NCBI GenBank assembly: GCA_951799445.1
Contig: OX637287.1
Coordinates: forward strand, 47,025,724 to 47,089,723
Origin: Pseudisothecium myosuroides
Taxonomy: Eukaryota > Streptophyta > Bryopsida > Hypnales > Lembophyllaceae
Direction of reading: 5' to 3'
Length of the DNA stretch: 64,000 nucleotides
This document shows, piece after piece, positions 1-11,227 of this stretch; within the stretch, counting starts at the first letter, position 1; each line of letters opens with the position of its first letter. The notes below the pieces were generated by a model. That model did no database searches, was not told the DNA's origin, and saw nothing but the letters and a program-made list of their open reading frames with translations. The position numbers were made by a program, and so were the translations under genes.

Positions 1-225
1 ACACGGGAACTCGGGAACCCTAATTTGAATAACTCCCAGTTCAACGTTTGATCTTAAACCCTAACCCCTCCAATGCAAACCCTAAACCTAAGTAAGTTTA
101 TATCTAATTGTGATCCCTACCCTAAATTTTTAATTACATGTATTGAAGTGATTTTTTTGGTGTTAAAAATAGCGATGGATTGCTTTCATATTTGAAAGTA
201 AAAATGACTTGAAAGATATGTAGAA
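1..225. other. AT-rich sequence with telomere-like CCCTAAA motifs
   Basis: The first 100 bases carry several scattered copies of the plant telomere-type heptamer (AAACCCTAA, AAACCCTAAACC), but not as an uninterrupted array. This is too short and irregular to be a chromosome end. Such interstitial motifs are common in plant intergenic DNA and in plant promoters (telo-box). No gene is visible here. Confidence 0.35.
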
Positions 226-600
226 GTTTTATACAAAATCATCTTGCCTCAATACTATGAAAAAAATTTAATTATTGTGTATTGTACCTAGATAGCATTT
301 TGTCAATTGCAAATACTATGAAAAAGACCTTGTTGTGCTACATCGCACCCAAGAAACAAGAAACATGGATAGCAATTTGTCAATTCTAAATACTATGAAA
401 AAGACCTTATTGTGCTACATTGTACCCAAAAAACAAGAGACATGTAGAAGCTTAATATAAAATCATCTTGCCTCAATATTATAAAAAAGATCTAGTTATA
501 GTATATTGTATCTGGATAGTAGTTTGTCAATCGTAAATACTATGAAAAAGACCTTGTTGTGGTACATTATACCTAAGAAATAGGTTCAGCTGAAAATATT
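225..600. repeat. Degenerate tandem repeat, about 80 bp unit
   Basis: The phrase AATACTATGAAAAAGACCTT followed by a TTGTGCTACAT-type segment recurs four or five times with substitutions. A TTTGTCAATTG/CTAAATACTATG spacer separates the copies. Units are roughly 75-90 bp. There is no coding potential. It looks like a locally amplified intergenic sequence. Confidence 0.7.
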
Positions 601-1890
601 TTCAAAAATAGAATGATGGAATTTTTTTCAAAAAAACACTTTTGGAAAAAAAAATCTTCGTGTATAAATTAAAAAAAGAATTTGCAAAATGTTTTGATTC
701 TTAATAAATAGCAAACCTTATTTTCAGAAAGAAAAAATTATTCAACAAATAAATATTGAAGCTGCTACCTAGATTAAAAGTAGTATATATTTTAAAGATA
801 TATATAGGAAATGTGAAAATAGAGAATATGTATTAGTCTAGAAGAAAGTTAGCTCTTTTTAAGGGCCAAAGAGACCATGTACAAAATATAAATATGCAAC
901 AAAATATATTATTCGATTTTTTATATATTTAAATTTGTATTTAAAAAGATTTTGATACTTGTAATTAGAATTTTTTTCATATAATCAATATTTGAAAAAT
1001 ATTTGAAAGTCTTTACTAGATTAGCCTCTAAAGTCTAAAGGTCATTTTCAATGCAAAGAGAAAAAATTTTAAATATATGTGTTACAAACCTCCCATATCT
1101 TATAACTTCAAACCATAATGGACTCCAAATAAGAATACTTTTACAAGGAGCTAAAACCACTTGACTATAGAAAGAGATCAATCTCTAATAGAGTTTTCTT
1201 CATTCCCAAGCTCCATTTTATATCATAGAGACCATCAATAATAGAAGACTATTTTCACTCTTAAGATAATTAGACTAGGATTTTTTTTATTATTAGCTTT
1301 CTAATCTTGGTTCTATCTAGAACCATGTATGAAAGTAAGAGTTCTAGTCACATCTAAAAGTATTCTAAGTATGAATTCATATCTTATTCATATCTTGATC
1401 TTCTACTTCGATTTGTTTAATTCCAAACTCTAATACACTTGTCTTCATCGAGAAGTTGTCTAATTTCAATGCATTGTTTAGTGTACTTGTCATCTAAGTA
1501 GAGTTGTCTAGCTCAAGTGCATAAATCCACTGTCTAGAGATATCTATCTCTAGGCACTCCAATGTACTTGTCATTCAAATGAAGTTGTCTAATTCCTGTA
1601 CACAAATCCACCATTTAGAGATATCTATCTCCAATTAATCTTTGCTTATACACTAGTGTAGATTTCATCATGAATTAGTTCATGAATTTATCAAAATTCA
1701 TGACAACGATCATGAGACAATCTTATCATGAACTAGTTCATTTATCAATGTATTCGTCCATCAAAGGTTATGACAATATGTCTCCATTTTGCATATCTAA
1801 TTGTAGAATATTGCATTAGTTTAGTATACAAATGTTTCGAATAAATTTTAGAAACTTCAAATATATAGATTTTGAATTGAATTTTTTTTA
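600..1890. other. AT-rich intergenic DNA, short local duplication at about 1485-1640
   Basis: No gene or RNA is recognised. At about 1485-1640 a segment containing GTACTTGTCAT, GAAGTTGTCTAATT and AGAGATATCTATCTC occurs twice with changes, giving an imperfect direct repeat of about 75-80 bp. The rest is low-complexity A/T runs with no open frame of note. Confidence 0.4.
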
Positions 1891-2497
1891 TTATTGAATA
1901 ATTGAGTTGAGATTTTTTTTTTTAATTCAAAAAATACACAATGATTTTCATTCTTTAAAAAATTATTAAATCAAAGTAGGTGCAAAATAGAAAAAAAACA
2001 CTAAATTGTTAATAACTCTAAGATGGAATGAAATATACTAATTCTAGCAGAAAAATTATTCTAACATGCAAAAAAAATAAGTGGATTTTTTTCTTGAAAA
2101 ATTCTGAAAACTGAGTTCAGAAACAAATTTCACATATAATTTTTTCGTGAATTTGCTAAAACTACCCACAAAATAAGATGCTCTCTAACTTTTACATCAC
2201 TTATTCAAATGAAGAAATCAAATCTTTTCACATAGACAATAATCTATAAAAATAAAAATAAAATCATTTCAAATTTTTGCAATGTTTTTGCTACCCGTTT
2301 TTGCTTGTTTTTTGGTTTTGGATGGTGTAACTTTTGCTCCTAATCTATAATTGAAATAAAAATTATATTTGCAAAAAGCTAATCAATTTTCCTATCTTGA
2401 AAAAAATTCAAAAAAAGCATGTCAAGAATTGAGATTATAGGAATTTGTTGAAACCTTCAAAGTCCACTGAGGAGACTTTTTGAACTTTAGGGATTAA
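1890..2497 (+). mobile_element. Degenerate copy of the 930 bp TTAA element (right part)
   Basis: The segment parallels the right two-thirds of the TTAA element at 22448-23383. Shared landmarks in order are TTGAGTTGAGA, an AAGTAGGTGCAAAAT block, a CTAAGATGGAATG block, GTGTAACTTTTGCTCC, and a decayed terminus AAGTCCACTGAGGAGACTTT then CTTTAGGGATTAA. The left terminus is not discernible. Substitutions are more numerous than in the 22, 28, 47 or 62 kb copies, so this looks like an older insertion. Confidence 0.6.
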
Positions 2498-4708
2498 TAT
2501 TGAAGTATTTAGAATCATAATATTAACCAAAGAATATAATTACTTTTAGCCTATGAACTATTTAATTATTTGCTAAAATTTCATCTTATATTTATTAAAT
2601 TTAAAACTATAATTAGTGCCATATATCAACATATGGCAAGTATCATAAATTAATATCAATATATTTTTTTAAATATCACAATTAATTTAATTTAATAATT
2701 TTTATCACTACTTCAAAGACTCTCAATAGTAGAGAAATGGATTTGGATGAAATCGTTTGTAAAAATATTTACAAATAGTACCACTTTTAAAGTTTTTAAC
2801 ATTACATTATATATTATATGACAGTAAATATAAATTTTAAAATACTTTACTAACTAAGGCAAAGAACTTAATGATGAATATATTATTATTTTTTGTTGAT
2901 TATAAAATTTTACTATTGTTTGCATATTGAACACTTGTCATAAAAGCTAAAAATTGCTATTTTAATTTGCATTTTGATCTAATGAACAAAACTACTTCAA
3001 TTTAATAGAAAAATCAGATCATGAAAAATTTGTCATTTAAAAATGTTGCATGTAACTAGAGAACAACTAGGAAATGGACAATATATCAAGTCCATATGCT
3101 TTATTATTGTCTTTCTATAGAAATTGTCAATCTTAATTAATATACAATGTAAATTTGGACTTCAATAGCTAAAGTACAAAATTTTCTTCCCACTAATTAT
3201 CAAGAGTTTTAATTCTTACTGAATATGTTGATAGATACAAACTCAAAACTCAAATCTCAAAATTAGAAAGAAAACAACTTGGTGTCAATTAGATTGCACT
3301 GACAATGGCTTCTCAAATGGCTTGCTCTGTTGTCATTCTAAAACCAAGAATAAGCTAATTTGCAACTTAAATGCAATTTAGAATCAGAAGAAAAAGAAAG
3401 ATCAAATGAAGAGTAAAATCTCATGACTTATAAATTAAATCTATCATAATCAAGGAAAACTAGGAGTTAGTGTATTTTGCACCATGAAAAAAAGGATAAA
3501 AAATAAATGGCTAAATTTTGAAGATATGTATAAAACTAATCAAAATTTCAAAATAAATCTTATCATAAAATAAATGGAGACCAAAAATGGAAACGCATAT
3601 AGAGAACATAAGATAAATACTTGAAAATTCCAAAGGATCATGAACCTTGTTATGAACTCTACTATGGTGTATGCATCTATGATCATCGCTATCTAAAATG
3701 TGACAATCACATTAGGACCCCAAAGTGAAATTGATGACTCTACATTTTGATGACTTATGATACATGTACACAATCAGAATAAGTAAGTCTAAAAGACCTT
3801 AGGGTCAATTTTGGGTACATCTACACTTAGTATTTTAAAATTTATAACTTATTCATATGATGTTTAAATAAAGCATGCTAAAATGCTAAAAGTGTCTTTC
3901 ACTTACCAATAAGATCCAATAAATTTGATTTATATCTTATAATAATAAGTATACTTAGTTGCTAAATTATTATTGATTATATTAGGTGTATTCAAAGTCA
4001 AGACACGTAAAAGCACCAGGTGCCTAAAAGTGCCACTGAGTGACATACTCACGCTGTTTACATCTCCTTAATCAATTTGTACTTATTCTTAAAGAATCAA
4101 TTTTACAACATCAACCCAAAAAACTTTGATCCCTTATAACCAAGTTTTTTTTTTGGCTTTCTAGTGCAAGTCTGCAAGATTGCACTAAAATTGGCTTAAA
4201 AATTGACGACATATTGTAAAGGTTTTCACCTAGAAAACTTCAAAACAAAACAAAATCTTGTATGAAATCGCCAAATTGTGAATGAAAATAGAATTATTAA
4301 TAAATTGTGATATGTGCTAATTTGATATTTTCTATTCAATATGTGGATGAATGTTGCTCAAATGTAGAGCACCGCTATAACAATTTATATCGCCACTTTG
4401 GCACTTCATAAAAAATGAAAAAAAGAGCCTTGTTAGTAAATTTTGCATAGTTTATCAAATTATGCATGCTTTGATGCATGGAGATCTCCTTTAGAAAAAA
4501 TATAAATATTTCACCAATCTAAGAATAGTACAAAAAAGTGGCGATTTTAGGTGTCCCTTTCCTTACCTTACCAAAGAATATTTGTATTTCTTTCATCACA
4601 TGCCACACTGGCAATCCCACCGGGACCTCCATTTTCCCATGAGATTTGAGCAATATTCATGGCCCAATGTATGTTTGTTTGGGTTTGGAGTCCAACCATC
4701 CAACCATG
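2498..4708. other. AT-rich intergenic DNA, nothing recognised
   Basis: No coding frame with recognisable protein content, no terminal-repeat pairs and no RNA gene were seen on either strand. The DNA is strongly A/T biased with frequent poly-A and poly-T runs. Confidence 0.5.
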
Positions 4709-5437
4709 TGGGTAGTTGCAAGAAACACCTGCCGGTTTTCCTTCAAAACGGCCATTTCACTCTTGTTTGTGGATTTTGGAATAATTTTTTTTTAAATAAA
4801 ATAAAATATGGATAATTTGTAAAGCATTAAAAAAATGATATGTGCAAAAATTCAGACCTAAAAAAATTTATCTCTAAGAGTTATGCACGGTCAAAGAGGG
4901 TTGAAAAATGCAAGAAAATAGACAGTTTGGAATTTAATTACTAAAAAATAGTCAAAAAATTCAAAAAATTCTCAAAAAAAAGGACATTTTTCCTAACTTA
5001 TAGATACTCCTTTTCACCAATTTTCACTATTGGAAAAATAAAATTGTGTTCTCTACACTTGCACAAAGGTAGTGCACTTTGAGCACATGTGGAAGATGGA
5101 AAATTAACTATTTTTAGAAAATCTTTAGTAAGCTTGTGTAACTTTAGTAGAAGTCCTAGTATACCAATTTTGAGCTTCAAATTCGGATTTTGGGGTGAAA
5201 AATATGACTAAAAACCTTCAAAATGGCCAAGGTAGACATCCAATCGGGGGCAGTTTAAAAATAGTAAAATAATTTTAAAAAAACCCAAAAAATTACTCAA
5301 CATCTGCAACTACCACATGTACCTTGATTTTAAGTTTCATAGAAGATGGACAAACGATGCAAAATTTATGAGCAAAAAACCACCTGTCCAAGGTCAAGGG
5401 GACAAAAAAAAGGTTAAGTGTTTCTTGCAATCACCCA
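4709..5437. mobile_element. Inverted-repeat element, TGGGTGATTGC family, copy 1
   Basis: The left end reads TGGGTAGTTGCAAGAAACAC. The right end is its near reverse complement (GTGTTTCTTGCAATCACCCA). The 729 bp length matches two other copies at 21179-21912 and 59304-60046. There is no transposase inside, so it is non-autonomous. This copy is the most diverged at its left end (GTAGTT for GTGATT). The superfamily is undetermined because the target duplication is unclear. Confidence 0.75.
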
Positions 5438-5456
5438 TGTACAGTACTGTACAATA

Positions 5457-6592
5457 CAATATTGTACAGTCCCCTACCAAAAGTTTCCGTGATTGCAATT
5501 TAGACCATTCCGTTTTCTTCACACAATGTAGAATGTACTTTTTTTTTTAGTTCTCCACAATCAACAATCATATCTTATGCAATCCCAATCAAAAATATCA
5601 AATTTTAGTTTCAAAAAACCCAAAATTCCATTTTTGGTGAATTTTTTCATTTAATTTTTATGGTTTTACATGATAATTCATAGAAAAACATTGGGGAAGA
5701 ATTTTTATAATTTGATTGCGGATATATGTAGGAAACATCTATATGCACGTTTTTCCTTCAATAAGCATCTGTAAAAAAGTTTCAATATTCTTTCTATAGA
5801 GATTTCAATGTTGAGGTGACAATGCCCTAATTTTGGAAAATAAATATTTCTTTATTGTAATTAGATTCTGGCAAAAAATTGCACCATCAAGTTCAAATGT
5901 ATGAAATCAACTACTATGTGAAGGACAAATAGAAAAATCTAATTATAATAAAAAGATATCTATTTTTCAAATTTAGGGCATTGTCACACTAACATTGAAA
6001 TCTCTATATCTGAGGGAATTGTGAAACAAAAATTTGATATGCTTCATTGGGATATAGTAAGATAAGAATGTTGATTGTGCCATACAAAAAATATCAAGTG
6101 CATTCAAATTTCTATTTGTCCTTCACATAGTAGTTGATTTTATACATTTGAACGTGATGGTGCAATTATTTTGCCAAAATCTAATTACAATAAAGAAATA
6201 TTTATTTTCCAAAATTAGGGCATTGTCACCTCAACATTGAAATTTCTATAGAAAGAATATTGAAACTTTTTTACAGATGCTTGTTGAAGGAAAAATGTGC
6301 ATATGGATGTTTCCTACATGTATCCACAATCAAATTTAAAAAATTCGTCACCAATATTTTTCTATGAATTATCTTGTAAAACTATAAAAATTAAATGAAA
6401 AAATTCACCAAAAATGGAGTTTGGGGTTTTTTGAAACTAAAATTTGATATGCTTGATTGGGATTGCATAAGATATGATTGTTGATTGTGCAAAATTAAAA
6501 ATGTCAAGTGCATTCTAAATTGTGTGAAGAAAACGGAATGGTATAAATTGCAATCACGGAAACTTTTGGTAGGGGACTGTACAGTATAGTAC
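5457..6592. repeat. 1.1 kb foldback (long inverted repeat)
   Basis: A left arm of about 478 bp (5457-5934) is inverted as a right arm of about 485 bp (6108-6592). The outer ends share TGTACAGTCCCCTACCAAAA and its complement. Identity appears high throughout, including the GGGCATTGTCAC and ACTACTATGTGAAGGAC blocks. The 173 bp centre is a shortened second copy of the right arm with an internal deletion. A transcript through it would form a very long hairpin. There is no coding capacity. Confidence 0.85.
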
Positions 6593-7269
6593 TGGACCGG
6601 AAGGAAGCAAGGTTGGTGACGACAAGGCCGGATGGGATGGAAGTTGGTGAGCCCTTGCCACTCTCATTACCCGCCATCAATCGAACCAGAGCTTCGGATC
6701 CGCCTGGTGAAGAAGGAACGAATTCCGGCTTGTTTTCGACAGTTTCAGTGATGTCTCCCGGCCAGTTTTGTCGATCGTCCACTTACTCAAATCAGATTTT
6801 GCCTACTTAGCTGGTCGGAAACCATAGATTGGATCTCAATTAACATCATAGCTTTTGAAACTATCAACCTTTTGTGATTTTTTACTCTTGTATAGTCTCC
6901 GTCGAAAGTAATCCCGAAGCAATCAAGATCACTTTTCCATTCCCGGCCTTGCCTAGCCTCAAAATACTAGCTACAGTAGAAGAATACCGTTGTGAATAAT
7001 AAAGAGTCTGTTTGGGTAGTTTTACGACCTATGTCACGTGGGTGTCAATGGCTAGTGCTACTATTGATGTCTCCCGTTGGTACTAAAGTAGGGTCACTTA
7101 TGAAGTGGTTGAAGCTCTAAAACCTAGGCAGATGCAAGTTAACCCTAAGTGGTACCTATGAATTAAACCATTGGGCTTGTGCCTCCATAAGCATTACACT
7201 TACCGAATTACATATGCACAATAAGGGAAGAAAAGCGCGTGATTTTGTAAGGGGACAGACGAAGTACCA
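6593..7269. other. GC-richer spacer upstream of the S-protein-homologue relic
   Basis: Bases 6600-6810 are noticeably GC-richer than the surroundings and open on both strands (about 65 and 90 codons), but I recognise neither translation. The rest holds no gene I can support. It may include the former promoter of the pseudogene that follows. Confidence 0.3.
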
Positions 7270-7753
7270 ATGGATATATGGAAACTGTTGTGGTTGAGCA
7301 TTCTTGCGGAATTAGCAGCTATACTGTAGCTTGTATGGCAGTTCATGAACAAAGTGAACCGCTGTCATCCGTCACCATCTGGAACTACGTGGGGGAGCCC
7401 ATCCTCGTCCACTGCCATGACCAATTCACAGACTTGGAGCAACAGGATGTACAGTACCCCACGACACCGACTACGTCTTCACTTTTTACCAAAATCCGGA
7501 GGGGACGACGCTGTATTCGTGCTCGTTTGTGTGGGGTTTGAACAAGACCCAGGAGTTTCCGGTGTGGGAAGGGGAGAAGGTCCAAACCAACCCGAAGAGA
7601 GATTGCGGCACGCCGAGATCGTTCACGTGCTTGTATAAAGTGACCAAGGAGGGGTTCTTCATGGCCTCGCCTGCCGCTTTGGGCCATGGAAACCTCTCCA
7701 ACTGGTTCTTCATCAACATGTGGAAAGAAAAAAACGGAATGAAGAAGGGTTAG
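7270..7753 (+). pseudogene. S-protein homologue (plant self-incompatibility S1 family), frameshifted
   Basis: Secreted small cysteine-rich proteins of the S1/SPH family are extracellular. In poppy the stigma S protein triggers pollen rejection, but most members have unknown roles. Three frames must be read in succession. Frame one from the ATG at 7270 gives a hydrophobic signal-like segment (MDIWKLLWLS) and stops at 7327. A second frame (about 7327-7455) gives VTIWNY and ILVHCHDQ. A third (about 7457-7753) gives TDYVFTFYQNPEGTTLYSCS, FVWGL, and CLYKVTKEGFF, then a stop. The four family cysteines (VHC, YSC, DCG, FTC) and the order of blocks fit the family, whose genes are usually intronless. 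Both junctions shift the frame in the same direction, and neither has convincing intron borders. I read it as a decayed gene, although two assembly indels are possible. Confidence 0.75.
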
Positions 7754-7990
7754 TTTTATGGGTTATTGTTAGTTTTTATAGATGATGATGAACGTAACTG
7801 GTTGTCCAATATTGCATTCTACAGCCAGTGTGTGTGCATATCTTTCAATGTAAAGTTTGAGATCTATACGACTGAAATTTAAAATGGAACCACCATTGCA
7901 GTTTCTATATCTATTCTGACTCACTGCATGTTGCTCCGAAGTAACTCATCTTTTACACTGGTGAACTTCGAGTCTATTTAGTAGGCCCTT
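7754..7990. other. Spacer, nothing recognised
   Basis: This is the 3' flank of the S-protein-homologue relic. No polyadenylation signal stands out and there is no coding frame. Confidence 0.3.
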
Positions 7991-7995
7991 TCATA

Positions 7996-9930
7996 TCAAG
8001 CGATGGACTTGCGATGGACTTGCATAAGTATTGAGCGTCTTGAAAAAGACAACTTGGCTACCAAATTCTGAAGGTCTAATTTTTCTTCTTGAGCAACAGT
8101 AAAAATGTAATACTTGTCGTAAAGAATTTCACAGAGCTCACAACCAAAACCTGCAGTCTTTAGTAGAAATCGTGTACTATTCAAATTTCAGCCAAGTTCG
8201 GTGGACTCCTCTTGGCTGAAATTCAGGACATGATATTCATTCACGGTGAAGCTACGGGAGATGCAGACTTGAGCAGTGCATTTCATTCTGTCTTGGAGAG
8301 GAATACGCATTTGAGAATCAGGAGCAGGGCCTTCCAACAGTGGCACACTTAAACCTTCTTATTCGGTTCTCCAATAACTTTGCCCCCTACCAAAGGACTT
8401 ATAATCACTTTCATTCCATATCCAAAACATGTCATGGGTTGAACGGGTGTGATCACATGAAACATTTTGGATATTTGTGGCTCAAAATATCGACAAATTT
8501 CCACTAAACTCTACTTGGTCAGAACCCTCGTAAATCAAGAAACTTTCGGGAGCATTGAGCTTCTTTGTAACAAAGAGAACAAGCGTAAAGAGTCCATGGC
8601 ATTTTATACAGTCACTTAAATCAGACATTTCCAACAAAATCTCTTGCACAATTGAACCCAGGATAGAAAATTGACTTTTTTTGCATTTTTCAACTGAATT
8701 TTCATACTCAGCTTGTGACAAACAAAACCCTCCGTCACACTAAGCAGTGGATGTTGTCTCTACCCAAAAAATCTCAGCGTACAGCCTCGGCAAGGGAATT
8801 ACATGGAAATAATTTTGATCATCAAAAAGGGTAGAATGTAGTATCGACGACCTCACCTACGGCGCCCCCTGCAACGCCGGGCGACCCTGTGAATCACCTA
8901 AATCCTACGGAGTGAAACGAGTAGGGTTTAGGCCTGGAGCGGAGCGCCGTGAGGTGCGGAGCTTCAGCACTCCTTAGGGTTGACAAGAAGGGTGAAGGGT
9001 TCACCCAGTTCTTTTGGTTTTAATAAAAAAAATAAAAAATTTGAACAGGGCGTGCGCCCGGCCATTCCCCGGGTGATGGCGGAGTGAGGTCGTCGATACT
9101 ACATGTGTCCCCATCAAAACTAATAGAATTAAATTCTAGAAATCTGTGATCCACAAAACGTGGGTTACAAGAGAGGAATGACATTCCACTAATTAAAGAG
9201 TCACTAGCATGAAGATCCCAATTGAAGTAATCAGAGTAGCTCGCAAGCACGATTGAGGTTTTCTGTTTCGTTTGAAAGTTAGGGTGATCTGATGAAAACT
9301 GGCTGTTGAAACTGGCATGGCACGCACAAGGAGACTATTCAAGGATCAAATTCCCGAACTCTACACAGGGCAAGTACTTTGAAAAAAGATGCATCAAGTT
9401 GTACAGACTCGATTTTGATAACTAACTTAACCTGCAATTCCGGAGCAGGAATTGGAAGGCCTGACACCCCTAATTAGTGAATGTTGTCATCCAAGGACGT
9501 ACTCCATCGTATGACTTGCATTTGAAGTAATTCAAGCTTAAGCTTTACTAGATAAATGCATCCGTCACTGTTCAATTTTCTGCAGCCGTTACTTGTTGTC
9601 TTGGCTATGACCTGTTTTTGCAAATGCTGAATCACTTCAATTGCTTCACAATTCTCTTCCACGTTAGCCCAGATCTATACGATTGTGCTTTCCTTGGCTG
9701 CAAATTTACGAAGACATCAAGGGCAAGGTGGCCATGTGCAGAACTCTGTCAGGATGTGGTATTAACAAACTATCAGTAACGCCCAGTCTTAGACTGTATG
9801 CTGTCCACTTGCTGGTCTTGAGCAAATCCCTGTCTTGGTTGAGATTGAAGTAACCAAGCATTTTTAAATATTCAAATTGGAAGAATAGTAAAATTGTAAT
9901 ATAGTCTTTACTAATCAATTTTTTTGTTTT
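7996..9930 (-). pseudogene. Decayed gene of unknown function, several minus-strand segments
   Basis: Consecutive minus-strand open segments have ordinary protein-like composition. They lie at about 9918-9706 (contains NLNQDRDLLKTSKWTAYSLR), 9662-9474 (EENCEAIEVIQHLQKQV), 9250-9105, 8835-8482 (SQAEYENSVEKCKKSQFS) and 8184-7996 (ILYDKYYIFTVAQEEKLD). They are separated by stops and frame changes without consistent splice borders. A 269 bp GC-rich inverted-repeat element sits at 8836-9104. Reading from one of its sides to the other keeps an open frame, so the element interrupted a former coding segment. I do not recognise the protein family. It could be a genuine multi-exon gene with poorly visible introns, but the stops argue for decay. 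Confidence 0.4.
8836..9104. mobile_element. GC-rich miniature inverted-repeat element (269 bp)
   Basis: It has perfect 21 bp terminal inverted repeats beginning ATGTAGTATCGACGACCTCA. The interior is much richer in G+C than the surroundings (for example GGCGCCCCCTGCAACGCCGG) and contains no transposase. No clear target duplication was seen. It is the only copy of this family in the window and lies inside a decayed coding segment. Confidence 0.8.
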
Positions 9931-10046
9931 AACAAACTTTCATACCATAGTGCAAATATGGTACCAAAAAGGATGATTTTCACAGGGACCAACCCTACAT
10001 TCTAGGGTTAAATTTATATCTTTCCCCATATGAGATATTATCCAAA

Positions 10047-10201
10047 TGGGCAATTTCATTGAAATGACGATACTTTTTTTAAATGGCAAGAAAACTGTTC
10101 AGAACGGCCGTTCTAAATCTATACTTGTCCTAGATGGTGAAAATGGCACACTGTCAAAGTGGCACTTGGAATACCACTGACCATTTTAATGAAATTGCCC
10201 A
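10047..10201. mobile_element. Small inverted-repeat element (155 bp)
   Basis: The left end TGGGCAATTTCATTGAAATG faces the right end CATTTTAATGAAATTGCCCA, which are reverse complements with one mismatch over 20 bp. No coding content and no obvious target duplication were seen. It could be a miniature transposon or a chance-preserved palindrome. Only one copy was found. Confidence 0.5.
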
Positions 10202-10682
10202 GCCAAGCTCACTCCAGGTATTCGATCCACATCAATCCACTGTCCTTCAAATTGTTTCTTGAAGGAGGAGAGTGTCTGCACACACTTCACAATGACAATG
10301 AGCACCACCCTGGCTAAGTTAGTCCCTACATTTGCTGTTAGTACTGTACTCAAACCGTGCGTCTCTTCTTGTGATCGAATCAACAAACCACCAGCAGCAG
10401 GTCGGTTGCATACCCACCCCACCCACGGTACTTCCAGTCGGTCTCACAGAGCCGGCCACTTAATTTTTTTTTATCATAGCCACTCACTCAGTGTCCATCA
10501 CCTGTCCAACTTCATCCGTAACAGACGGAGGGAGCATGTACTATACTACTGCTGCACCCTTGTCCTGTAGTGTACATCACAGATCATGCATCCTGCCCTC
10601 GATCAACAGCGGACCTGCCCAACATCCAAATCAAAGAACAGCACTTGCTCATCCAGTTTGTGAGGCACTATCACAGCTACAG
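10202..10682. other. GC-moderate spacer, no gene supported
   Basis: An open frame of about 100 codons runs on the plus strand at 10259-10570 (begins MKEESVCTHFTMTMSTTLAK), with an opposing open frame on the minus strand. Neither resembles a known family. They probably reflect base composition. Confidence 0.25.
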
Positions 10683-10684
10683 TA

Positions 10685-11167
10685 AGGTAGGAGGCTCGTA
10701 AACCAACCATCTAAGAGATAATGGCCCTCTCTAGGAAAATCAATAGAGTGTAACATTTTTCACATATTTTGGGTAGAAAGAGAAAAGAGAAATAGTTCAT
10801 TGACAATTTAAATTGTAATTTTTTGACTTAAAATGAATTAACTATGAATTTTCAAAGTGAAAGGTGCGTAGGTAGCTATTGGTGCTCATAGATTGGACCA
10901 ATCTTAATCAAAATCAGCCTTTGAATGGGGCACTTCAAACTCAGGAAGTTTATGTAATTTTGGCTCTCAGTGAATGATCCACATCATGTTTTCATTTATT
11001 TTAGCCTTACATGAATGTATATTTTACTCAAAGGGATTTAAGAACACAATTAAAAAACAAAAAAAAACATTGAAGAAACTGTGATCCATTTTTGAAACTC
11101 TCTGCAGTATTCATGATAGTCTACTGGGCAATTGTAATTGCCCCTCCAACATTCGAGCCTCCTACCT
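10685..11167. mobile_element. AGGTAGGAGG-family miniature element, copy 1 (TA-flanked)
   Basis: The ends are AGGTAGGAGGCTCG and its exact complement CGAGCCTCCTACCT, flanked on both sides by TA (10683-10684 and 11168-11169). Two other copies at 25229-25530 and 27743-28154 have the same ends and the same TA flanks. TA duplication is typical of the Tc1/mariner superfamily. The 483 bp interior is non-coding. Confidence 0.8.
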
Positions 11168-11227
11168 TACTAACAACCAGTGACTCGTGTCTTGGGGACT
11201 AAAATGCATGTCACTCAGCTTCCAAGT

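Noticed and set aside
1..100. CCCTAAA motifs suggesting a chromosome end
   Set aside because: Motifs are scattered and imperfect, not an array. The similar patch at 44636 is also internal.
5438..5470. Short palindromes around TGTACAGTACTGTACA as an independent element
   Set aside because: They lie at the joint between the TGGGTGATTGC element and the foldback and are explained by the foldback's outer ends.
6613..6810. Opposing open frames near 6.6-6.8 kb as a gene
   Set aside because: Neither translation is recognisable and both strands are open, which fits a GC-rich patch rather than a gene.
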